This document shows, piece by piece, positions 1-5,682 of a stretch of DNA of 6,122 nucleotides (its first letter is position 1; each line of letters starts with the position of its first letter). Origin of the DNA: Candidatus Babeliales bacterium. Its GTDB lineage: Bacteria > Babelota > Babeliae > Babelales > JANWKD01. The notes under the pieces were generated by a model. It made no database searches and was not told the DNA's origin. It saw nothing but the letters and a program-made list of their open reading frames with translations. The translations under genes and the position numbers were made by a program. Location of the stretch: positions 1-6,122 of the forward strand of contig JANWKD010000030.1 of the NCBI GenBank assembly GCA_025451595.1. The letters are read 5' to 3'.

Positions 1-1607
1 AGAAGAAGTTGTATAATCTGCGAGTTATTAGTACGAACTGCCGCCCATAAAGGAGAAATGTCATCTTCATTTTGTTTGAGCACACAAGCGCCTTTTGCAA
101 TTAAATAGTTTATGATGCCTGTCGCCTGCGCATAACAAGCGGCCGCAAGTGGCCTAGTTTCATTTCTGTGTACCATCGCTAATGGCTCGTTTACATCCAT
201 ACCCTGATCTATACACCATTGAAGCATTTGCGTATCATCGGAAAAGATTGCCATTAATCCTTCAATGGTATTATCCAATAATCCGTTTTGTTTGCGCAAC
301 GGCAGATACTTTTTATGCAATAATGTTTTTTTTAAAAGCTTCATTGACCCTTTATATCCTTCTGATTCTGTCCAAGATAAAGAATCGAGTAATATTAGTT
401 CCTGTTGGTCTCTAAATATTTCAATAAAAGATCGTTCCTTTATGCGTTGAACAAGCTCCCAATGACCATAATATACCGCTTTGGCCCAGCATGTTATCGT
501 CTGACCATAGGTTGTTTTGAGATGCGGATCGGCTCCTGCATTTAATAACTGATGCATAAGTTGTTTGTTACCACGATAGGCGGCATTATGCAAAGCTGTT
601 TCACCATTTCTATCTTGAAGATTGACTGCAGCGCCCTTATCTAACAACCAGCTAACTATCTCATTATTAATTTTTTCTCCACCTGAAGCATCCATTAATG
701 GAGTCTTACCATTTATATCTGCTGCATCAATATCTGCTCCCTGTTGCAATAAATAGTCAGCTAGAGCAACACTTTTTACGCCATCAAGGCTTGAGCCGTG
801 ATAAAAAGAGGACCTTCGTTTTACATCAGCACCATGCTCGACCAAATCTTTTACTATATCAAGATTATCATTGCGCACTGCTTCAATTAAGGGAAATTCG
901 CCATAACGCTCTTGCTTATTTGGATCAGCACCTAATCTTAAAAGCTCCTCAACCGCTTCGTGCGCTTTCCACTTTATTGCCAAGGTTAAAGCCGTAGTCC
1001 CGTGATTAGAGCTCTTTTTAATACACGCATTAATATCAGTACCCGCTTGAATTAATCGTGGTAATAACAAAACATTATTGTTTTTAGCGGCTAACATGAG
1101 AGCATTTTCGCCCTTGCTATTACACAATGAAGGGTCCGCACCATGTTTTAATAATACATCAACTGATTCGTATGCTTTTGGGTCACACGCAAAGTACATA
1201 AGCGCGGTATTACCTTCCTTGTCTAACGTCATATTTGGATCAATATTATGCGATAGCAAATATTCAATAGCAGTTGCATTATCAAATAATATTGCGGTAC
1301 AAAAAAGATTTTGCGGAAGTTTATTCCAGGGCCATTTTTTGGCATTGCGTAGCAATAATAGATCTTCAAAATGCTCTGTTTTATGCATAATGCTTTGCTG
1401 CAATAATTCACTCATACTATGCTGATAATTCTTCAATAGATCAACATATTCTGCTATTTCCATCGGAATAGTTGCATAAGAAAGATTGTCTTTAACTACT
1501 TTACATGCAGAAAACATTTTTAATGAGGCAGGCTTACGGTCTAAGGTTAATGTTTTATCCATTGAAAAACAAGGAATAGCAGCGATGAGGAATAGAAATA
1601 GAAACAT
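1..1607 (-). CDS. Ankyrin-repeat protein with N-terminal export signal, 3' end outside window
   Basis: The frame is open from the ATG at 1607 to the left edge: 535 complete codons plus two bases, with no stop, so the C-terminus is missing. Residues 1-15 form a short hydrophobic signal-like segment (MFLFLFLIAAIPCFS) followed by a polar MDKTL, suggesting Sec export; there is no good lipobox. Residues 17-99 match nothing I recognise. From about residue 100 ankyrin repeats follow. The clearest are near 131-165, 166-196, 203-235, 236-265, 300-334 and 335-367, with hallmarks such as GNTALM, LLKHGADPS, LLRLGADPN and GETALHNAA. Repeats near 271-297 and 368-392 are shortened or degenerate, and a stretch near 393-449 lacks repeat motifs. 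Repeats resume at 450-535 (CIDQGMDVN, SPLWAAV). Ankyrin repeats bind proteins; in intracellular bacteria such proteins are often effectors, which is inference here. No strong ribosome binding site is visible. A TTG five codons upstream (1622) is an alternative start. Confidence 0.9.
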   Translation of the reverse strand, partial: MFLFLFLIAAIPCFSMDKTLTLDRKPASLKMFSACKVVKDNLSYATIPMEIAEYVDLLKNYQHSMSELLQQSIMHKTEHFEDLLLLRNAKKWPWNKLPQNLFCTAILFDNATAIEYLLSHNIDPNMTLDKEGNTALMYFACDPKAYESVDVLLKHGADPSLCNSKGENALMLAAKNNNVLLLPRLIQAGTDINACIKKSSNHGTTALTLAIKWKAHEAVEELLRLGADPNKQERYGEFPLIEAVRNDNLDIVKDLVEHGADVKRRSSFYHGSSLDGVKSVALADYLLQQGADIDAADINGKTPLMDASGGEKINNEIVSWLLDKGAAVNLQDRNGETALHNAAYRGNKQLMHQLLNAGADPHLKTTYGQTITCWAKAVYYGHWELVQRIKERSFIEIFRDQQELILLDSLSWTESEGYKGSMKLLKKTLLHKKYLPLRKQNGLLDNTIEGLMAIFSDDTQMLQWCIDQGMDVNEPLAMVHRNETRPLAAACYAQATGIINYLIAKGACVLKQNEDDISPLWAAVRTNNSQIIQLL

Positions 1608-1654
1608 AGTTATAGAACTCAACTTATTTTTTAATGATATGATACCCGTTGAGT

Positions 1655-1682
1655 AGTATAAGAACAGAATGTAAATTTGCAA
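1655..1682 (-). promoter_or_regulatory. Candidate promoter of the ankyrin gene
   Basis: On the minus strand TTGCAA (1682-1677) is followed after 16 bases by TATACT (1660-1655), which matches the -10 consensus at five of six positions. Transcription would begin near 1648, about 40 bases before the ATG. The -35 match is only four of six. The site lies in the 81-bp gap after the methyltransferase gene, where no hairpin terminator is evident. In AT-rich DNA such matches arise by chance, so this is a candidate only. Confidence 0.35.
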
Positions 1683-1688
1683 CTAAAA

Positions 1689-2633
1689 TTAATGTTTATA
1701 TTTTCCAATCTCAATATATTCTGGGCCTGCAACGCCAACTCTTTTTGCAACGATAAGACCATCGGCAGAACAGCTTTCAGAAACTGAATGATCAGCAAGA
1801 ATATGAAATTTATGTATTTTAAAAAAATTCAAACATTGTCGATGAATTTCATCACTATGAGTCGATATGAAAAAGTAATCAATACTATTAAGATGTTTTA
1901 CTGCTGTTTTTAACATATCATACTCTGCAGCTTGAATATCAGCATGTAAAATATTAATATGTTCAATCTCTTCTTTTTCAATAAACTCATCAATTGATAG
2001 CCATTCAACGCCGGTAACATTAACATTATCTTGCATGTTTCCTACAAACGCTTGTTTAAAAGTTCCCGTTTTATTATTAAGTGCAAAGTTTTTTTTGCCG
2101 GCTTCTAACCTTTTTGGATCTGGTTCTATCATATAATTTTTGGGGTTTTTAATTTCTGAAGCAAACCATAATGAATAATACGCCCAAAAAGAACCAAGTT
2201 CCAGCATGGTGGCATTGTCCGGGATATATTTTAATACTTCATAAAAACATTTTTCTTCTTGCGGTTCATGATGACCTTTCAAAGCAAACATAACGTCAGT
2301 AAGCCACTGTACATCGTAATAACAGTTAAGAACTATTTTAAGCCCATTATGCATGAGTTGATAAGGAATTATTTCATCATGAAAAATTGCACCAGCGCCT
2401 GGAACTTTTGGTATATAATCGGTATCGTCTGCAGAGATTGTCAATAACGTACGTTGCATTTGATATGATGGATCCTGTCTGTTTGCAGGATTAGAAACAA
2501 TTGCCTCTATGCATTTCTTTTTATGCTCTTGCATTTCTTGTTTTGAATAAACAATTAAATGCTGCGCATCTATTGTTAGACCAACAGAACCAACAAATAA
2601 TATAATGAGATATTTTTTTAAATGATTTATCAC
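1689..2633 (-). CDS. FkbM-family SAM-dependent methyltransferase with signal peptide
   Basis: This 314-residue protein has a Methyltransf_21 (FkbM) core. Residues 141-154 (ATMLELGSFWAYYS) fit motif I, usually like VVDVGANIGYYS, but the asparagine and second glycine of the family motif are replaced by F and A. MIEPDP at 168-173 supplies the acidic residue (E170) expected to contact the SAM ribose, with the typical NFALN at 182-186. Residues 211-242 (LSIDEF ... HADIQAAEYDML) match the family's LDD...IKIDVEGAELEVL block. FkbM enzymes are usually O-methyltransferases acting on sugars or natural products; the substrate here is unknown. The N-terminus has lysines (6-7), a hydrophobic run (8-21) and DA-Q near 22-24, like a Sec signal peptide. 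That is odd for an enzyme needing SAM. The GTG start is set by the Shine-Dalgarno sequence AAGGAG six bases upstream. The next in-frame ATG (residue 34) would remove the signal. Confidence 0.85.
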   Translation of the reverse strand: MINHLKKYLIILFVGSVGLTIDAQHLIVYSKQEMQEHKKKCIEAIVSNPANRQDPSYQMQRTLLTISADDTDYIPKVPGAGAIFHDEIIPYQLMHNGLKIVLNCYYDVQWLTDVMFALKGHHEPQEEKCFYEVLKYIPDNATMLELGSFWAYYSLWFASEIKNPKNYMIEPDPKRLEAGKKNFALNNKTGTFKQAFVGNMQDNVNVTGVEWLSIDEFIEKEEIEHINILHADIQAAEYDMLKTAVKHLNSIDYFFISTHSDEIHRQCLNFFKIHKFHILADHSVSESCSADGLIVAKRVGVAGPEYIEIGKYKH

Positions 2634-2639
2634 AGCGCT

Positions 2640-2645
2640 CTCCTT
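2640..2645 (-). promoter_or_regulatory. Ribosome binding site fixing the GTG start of the FkbM gene
   Basis: AAGGAG at 2645-2640 on the minus strand lies six bases before the GTG at 2633. It is a near-ideal Shine-Dalgarno sequence at ideal spacing and supports a non-ATG start that keeps the signal peptide. The rest of the 80-bp gap up to 2713 is very AT-rich. I could not find a convincing promoter or terminator in it. Confidence 0.75.
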
Positions 2646-2713
2646 TTATTTCCTCTTTCTTTTAAAGTTTATAAAAAAATAAGAATATGTAAAATTAACG
2701 TTATCAATTTTTT

Positions 2714-3367
2714 TTATTTATAATTATCGCCGACCGTTATATAAAAATCTAAAATCAAATTTTTAGCTTGTTTATTATTTATTATAAGAGACATAGTTTT
2801 ATTTATTTTTCGAGCATAAAACCATGAAAAAATCCAACGTTTAATAAACCATGCCTCTGGTTCATTCAGATCAAAATATTTCATCATCAGATCTTTTCCT
2901 GAATACGCTCCGTTAAAATATTCTTTCAAAAATAAATGCCAATTTTTTATGTGTATTTCATCTATATTCCAACTTTTTTCTTGGTCTAATATTTCATTAA
3001 AATAGACGCTATATCGTGAGATATCAAACATTCCCTTTAATATTTCATCTTCAGCAAATTTTAACGCTTGCGTTCTAAATCTAAAATTAGGAATTATTTC
3101 ATAAAAATTATGTTTTACTATGTAGGCCTCACGTTGCTCATCTACAAATGAATGGAACATCATGCCCGCTTTAAATGAGTCTTTTTCTTGAAGGATATCA
3201 TAGAGCGTAACATTAAAAAAATGTGTTTCTGTTCGTTCAACAACTTTTAAATAACGAATATCCGGAAAGCTTGTGCCGATGATAAATTCTATTTCATTAA
3301 ACAATCCCTTAAAGGGGCCTAATAGCATTTGGACAGCTAAAAAAATATGCGCTATGGGAGCTGCCAT
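2714..3367 (-). CDS. Putative metal-binding protein resembling zinc-dependent phospholipase C
   Basis: I do not recognise this 217-residue protein by name. Its N-terminal half carries spaced histidines and aspartates in the order seen in zinc-dependent phospholipase C-like proteins (Pfam PF00882): H7 in APIAH, D36 in GTSFPD, H49 in ERTETH, then H72 and D76 in GMMFHSFVD (H-x3-D). In that family these residues bind metal at the active site of a helical domain. Residues 77-217 are mostly helical-looking, rich in aromatic and charged residues, with no motif I can name. There is no signal peptide or membrane segment, so a cytosolic place is likely. The ATG start has GGAGG (3378-3374) six bases upstream and an extended -10 promoter 30 bases away. 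It lies 83 bp after the ABC permease stop and 80 bp before the FkbM gene, so it may be its own transcription unit. The CDS is firm; the family call is tentative, and activity and substrate are unknown. Confidence 0.8.
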   Translation of the reverse strand: MAAPIAHIFLAVQMLLGPFKGLFNEIEFIIGTSFPDIRYLKVVERTETHFFNVTLYDILQEKDSFKAGMMFHSFVDEQREAYIVKHNFYEIIPNFRFRTQALKFAEDEILKGMFDISRYSVYFNEILDQEKSWNIDEIHIKNWHLFLKEYFNGAYSGKDLMMKYFDLNEPEAWFIKRWIFSWFYARKINKTMSLIINNKQAKNLILDFYITVGDNYK

Positions 3368-3373
3368 AAAGAT

Positions 3374-3378
3374 CCTCC
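3374..3378 (-). promoter_or_regulatory. Ribosome binding site GGAGG
   Basis: GGAGG at 3378-3374 on the minus strand lies six bases before the ATG at 3367. It fixes the start of the 217-residue protein. Confidence 0.8.
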
Positions 3379-3396
3379 ATTGGTAAATTTACTTTT

Positions 3397-3405
3397 ATTA
3401 TAACA
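3397..3405 (-). promoter_or_regulatory. Extended -10 promoter of the metal-site protein gene
   Basis: The minus strand reads TGTTATAAT here: a perfect TATAAT preceded by the TGn extension, which can compensate for a poor -35 box. No good -35 box is seen at the expected distance. The start of transcription would fall near 3390, giving a leader of about 23 bases that contains the GGAGG ribosome binding site. Confidence 0.6.
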
Positions 3406-3451
3406 TATTTTGCAAAAAATAACTCATATATTCGCCCTTATTATTTACTTT

Positions 3452-4246
3452 TCAATCCGCCAAACGCGCAAGTCCTTTTCGCTTACTATGATTAAAGCAA
3501 TAAATAAATAATATGATTGCGCCTATCGCATAGAGAATACTTAACACATATCCTTTAACAAGATTGAGTGTAGGATCTTGTTGGTACATTACATATTCTC
3601 GCATGCCTTGAAATACATAACTCATCGGCAAAAAAGCGCTCATTATCCGACCCCAACTTGGCAATACTTCAATGGGATAATAGGCGCCACTGAAAGGCAA
3701 TAAAAACCAACCAAAAACAAAGCCAAGTTCTTGGCCTCGTTTTCCTTTCATTACCAATATTTGCAAGCAAGTAAAACCCACCCATAGCCCAGAAAAAAAG
3801 AGTGGCGGAAAACAAATCAGGAATGTTGAAATAATATACCAGATCGATAAATCATAGAGCATAAATATTACAAACATACAAAAAATTGATGTGAGTACCA
3901 TCATAATCGTATTAAACAATACTATACCAGCCATCCATTCAACAATTCTCAAGGGCAAAGAAAATAGATTTAAAATGTTGTTCGACCAAAGTTCTTCAGT
4001 AAATGAAAAAATCATATTTGTGCAACCCCTTCCTACGAGTTGCCATAAAAGAATACCGAGTAATGCAGCAGCTTCATAATGCTGAAATTGAGCTGTTTGA
4101 GACTGCTGAATCCATGATCCCAAAAATCCCCAGATCAATATATCAAGCACAGGCCAATAGAATATGGCAAGTAAAAGATTAAAGTCTCGCCGCAATACGC
4201 GTGTATGACGGAGCACTATAGCCCATATTGGTGCGAATGAAATCAT
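3452..4246 (-). CDS. ABC-2 type transporter membrane subunit (permease)
   Basis: With the ATG at 4246 this is a 264-residue integral membrane protein. The N-terminal stretch IWAIVLRHTRVLRRDF (7-22) followed by FYWPVLDILIWGF (29-41) is typical of an ABC-2 permease subfamily. About six membrane segments are visible, near 24-44, 58-78, 105-131, 137-160, 175-191 and 232-250. PFSGAYYPIEVLPSWGR (184-200) is the ABC-2 hallmark before the last segment. It should form a dimer in the inner membrane and, with the ATPase encoded just upstream, export a substrate that cannot be told from sequence; drugs, polysaccharides and lipids are known for ABC-2 systems. The frame extends to a TTG at 4276 that overlaps the ATPase end. 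I prefer the ATG at 4246 because AAGGAA lies four bases upstream and the family N-terminus begins there. Both choices leave the genes tightly linked. Confidence 0.92.
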   Translation of the reverse strand: MISFAPIWAIVLRHTRVLRRDFNLLLAIFYWPVLDILIWGFLGSWIQQSQTAQFQHYEAAALLGILLWQLVGRGCTNMIFSFTEELWSNNILNLFSLPLRIVEWMAGIVLFNTIMMVLTSIFCMFVIFMLYDLSIWYIISTFLICFPPLFFSGLWVGFTCLQILVMKGKRGQELGFVFGWFLLPFSGAYYPIEVLPSWGRIMSAFLPMSYVFQGMREYVMYQQDPTLNLVKGYVLSILYAIGAIILFIYCFNHSKRKGLARLAD

Positions 4247-4250
4247 ATAA

Positions 4251-4256
4251 TTCCTT
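4251..4256 (-). promoter_or_regulatory. Ribosome binding site supporting the permease ATG
   Basis: AAGGAA at 4256-4251 on the minus strand lies four bases before the ATG at 4246 (five if AAGGA is counted). It sits downstream of the alternative TTG at 4276, so it cannot serve that start. This favours the shorter 264-residue permease. Confidence 0.6.
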
Positions 4257-4265
4257 GTGTGAAGT

Positions 4266-5204
4266 TCATTTAGCAATACTTAAAAAATAATCTTCGAGCG
4301 TCGGCTTATCGATTGAAATATGTGAGTAGATAATTTTTCGCTCACTCAGTTGCGCAAGAAATTGAGCAATCAGCTGCTCGTCAAGTTCAATCGTTAGATT
4401 ATTGGCTTGTGTCGTGTAAATGAATTGTGATGTTTGCAAATAATCCAGCGTATGATTCAGTTCACTAGAGATAGTTACATTGACACGAACCTTGGAGGTT
4501 GACTCTGCAAGTAGTTCAGGCGTATTGTCTGCAATAATTTCTCCCTTTTTTAACACAAGTACGCGATCACAAAGTTCAGTTACTTCATTCATATTATGAG
4601 AAGTAATTAGAATGGATATGCCACGTTCTTTGCATTGTGCGAGAACAAATTGACGCACTTCATGCGCAACATCAGGATCAAGCGACGCCGTTGGCTCATC
4701 AAGAAGCACAATTTGCGGATCAGCAATAAATGCTTTTGCAAGCAAAACACGAGTTGTCTGACCAGCTGAAAGGGTTCCCGTTGACCTGTTGCGCATATCC
4801 CACATTTCAAAAAATCTCAACAGTCTTTCAATTTGTTGTCTACGTCGTGATTGAGTAATTCCATAAATACGCCCGATAACATCAAGATTTTCGGATACTG
4901 TTAAGAGCGCAGGAAGTCGATCGTACCCACTTGCATAACCAATTTTTTTAAGCGCAGCAATACGATGAGAAGCAAAGTTTTGTCCAAAATAGGTAATAGC
5001 TCCGCTGCTTGGCGTTAACGTACCAAGAAGCATCTGAATGGTAGTCGTCTTACCGGCACCGTTCGGACCAAGAAACCCAAGAATTTCACCTTTTTGAAGT
5101 TGAAAAGAGATATCATTTACTACCGTATGTTTTTGTAACGCAAAAGGCCAGAAGCCTGAACGAAATGTTTTAGTAAGATTTGATACGTTAAGCACAACCA
5201 TCAT
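4266..5204 (-). CDS. ABC transporter ATP-binding subunit
   Basis: This 312-residue protein is the energy-coupling ATPase of the exporter. Numbered from the first of two adjacent ATGs (5204, 5201), Walker A is GPNGAGKT (46-53), the signature is LSAGQ (145-149), Walker B with catalytic glutamate is IVLLDE (165-170), the D-loop is SLDP (174-177) and the switch histidine is H203 in TSHNM. The Q-loop is unusual: where IGYLPQ is common, it reads IGYASGYDRLP (88-98), without the glutamine. Residues 238-312 form the C-terminal extension usual for ABC-2 partner ATPases and end in TLEDYFLSIAK. The frame runs up to a TTG at 5267, but the extra 21 residues match nothing in the family, and AAGGGG lies just before the ATG pair (three bases to 5204, six to 5201). 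The second ATG has the better spacing. The permease follows after 19 bases. Confidence 0.93.
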   Translation of the reverse strand: MMVVLNVSNLTKTFRSGFWPFALQKHTVVNDISFQLQKGEILGFLGPNGAGKTTTIQMLLGTLTPSSGAITYFGQNFASHRIAALKKIGYASGYDRLPALLTVSENLDVIGRIYGITQSRRRQQIERLLRFFEMWDMRNRSTGTLSAGQTTRVLLAKAFIADPQIVLLDEPTASLDPDVAHEVRQFVLAQCKERGISILITSHNMNEVTELCDRVLVLKKGEIIADNTPELLAESTSKVRVNVTISSELNHTLDYLQTSQFIYTTQANNLTIELDEQLIAQFLAQLSERKIIYSHISIDKPTLEDYFLSIAK

Positions 5205-5207
5205 GCG

Positions 5208-5213
5208 CCCCTT
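5208..5213 (-). promoter_or_regulatory. Ribosome binding site of the ABC ATPase
   Basis: AAGGGG at 5213-5208 on the minus strand precedes the ATG pair at 5204 and 5201 by three and six bases. It supports one of these starts over the upstream TTG at 5267. Confidence 0.6.
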
Positions 5214-5235
5214 AATGCATTTTAATAGAATAGTA

Positions 5236-5267
5236 TTGAAAATATTCTGTGGAATCAATATTTTCAA
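5236..5267. repeat. Perfect 11-bp inverted repeat before the ABC operon
   Basis: TTGAAAATATT at 5236-5246 is repeated as its exact reverse complement AATATTTTCAA at 5257-5267, with ten bases between. The arm centres are 21 bp apart, about two helical turns. This suits a dimeric DNA-binding regulator, or the arms could fold as an AU-rich hairpin in the leader RNA. On the minus strand the element also contains TTGAAA and TATTTT 17 bases apart, a possible promoter. It lies 32 bases upstream of the ATPase ATG. Confidence 0.5.
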
Positions 5268-5425
5268 CAGTAATTTAGTTTTTTATTCAGTTTTTCTTTG
5301 AACCATTTAAATGATTACTCAACTCTCTAAAATAGCTTTGTATTCAATGTATCATCTCATACTTTTCATATCAATAACATTCTAACGACAAAAAATATTT
5401 TTGACATTTATTTTCTAAAAACTAT
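5268..5425. other. AT-rich noncoding stretch upstream of the ABC operon
   Basis: Apart from the candidate promoter near 5346-5374, I see no gene, RNA gene or strong hairpin here on either strand. Together with the broken frame to its right it makes up the gap of about 415 bp between the ABC operon and the MFS gene. Confidence 0.5.
5346..5374 (-). promoter_or_regulatory. Candidate promoter of the ABC operon
   Basis: On the minus strand TTGATA (5374-5369, five of six consensus bases) is followed after 17 bases by TACATT (5351-5346, four of six). Transcription would start near 5340, giving a leader of about 135 bases that includes the 11-bp inverted repeat. A second candidate lies inside that repeat. 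Neither can be preferred from sequence alone. Confidence 0.3.
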
Positions 5426-5656
5426 TTACTTCCAAAAAGTAGGTTGGTAGCGTTTAGTCAAATGAACCACGCACACGGCTCGTAAGCCAGAATTTTCTGA
5501 GTCTAAAGTAATCGAATCACAAGTTCATTGATAATCACGAACCAAGATCAAAAAATTCTTTGTGTATTCAATTTCAGCACGATCTGCCCCTGCATTTTCG
5601 ATATGAATCTCATATACCGCATCAATAAAAAATAATGACTTAAGAGACCAATAACT
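5426..5656 (-). pseudogene. Remnant of an unrecognised protein-coding gene
   Basis: On the minus strand one frame reads as protein-like sequence in two blocks. The first (5656-5528, 43 codons) includes IDAVYEIHIENAGADRAEIE and FLILVRDYQ. An in-frame TGA at 5527-5525 ends it. The same frame then continues for 32 codons (ITLDSENSGLRAVCVVHLTK, RYQPTFWK) to a TAA at 5428-5426. The amino-acid mix, with acidic and hydrophobic residues in ordinary proportion, looks coding despite AT-rich DNA. No ATG, GTG or TTG start with a ribosome binding site opens the frame, and a TAA at 5659-5657 closes it upstream. I do not recognise the family. It may be the tail of a gene lost by deletion and nonsense mutation. 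TGA is unlikely to be read as tryptophan, because the ABC genes here use TGA as a stop. Chance openness cannot be excluded. Confidence 0.4.
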
Positions 5657-5670
5657 TTATCTTATTGGTC
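5646..5670 (-). terminator. Stem-loop after the MFS gene, possible terminator
   Basis: GACCAATAA (5646-5654) and TTATTGGTC (5662-5670) form a perfect 9-bp stem with a 7-base loop, starting 12 bases after the stop codon of the MFS gene. The sequence that follows on the minus strand (TCTTAAG, then a run of T about 13 bases on) is only weakly T-rich. Intrinsic termination would therefore be imperfect. The element could also protect the transcript end. Confidence 0.5.
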
Positions 5671-5682
5671 CCCATTAAAATC

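Noticed and set aside
182..1425. Several plus-strand open frames of 60-115 codons over 182-1425
   Set aside because: They lie antisense to the continuous ankyrin-repeat frame. Their translations show no family features and no good ribosome binding site.
1607..1707. Possible F-box-like start in the ankyrin protein (IPMEIAEYVDLL, residues 47-58)
   Set aside because: Only the first few residues fit; the rest of the F-box pattern is absent. The motif itself lies near 1433-1469.
3387..3452. Direct repeat ATTTACTTTT at 3387-3396 and 3443-3452
   Set aside because: Ten AT-rich bases repeated once within a short AT-rich gap is readily due to chance.
4607..4810. A 67-codon minus-strand frame
   Set aside because: It overlaps the ABC ATPase in another frame, across the signature and Walker B region, and is a shadow of that gene.
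5525..5527. TGA read as tryptophan (altered genetic code)
   Set aside because: The ABC ATPase and permease both end at TGA in positions fitting their families, and tryptophans are encoded by TGG throughout.
5440..5546. tRNA-like pieces on the plus strand: GGTTGGTAG, TCGAATC and a terminal CCA
   Set aside because: The pieces do not form D, anticodon, T and acceptor stems with correct pairing or spacing, so no tRNA is supported.
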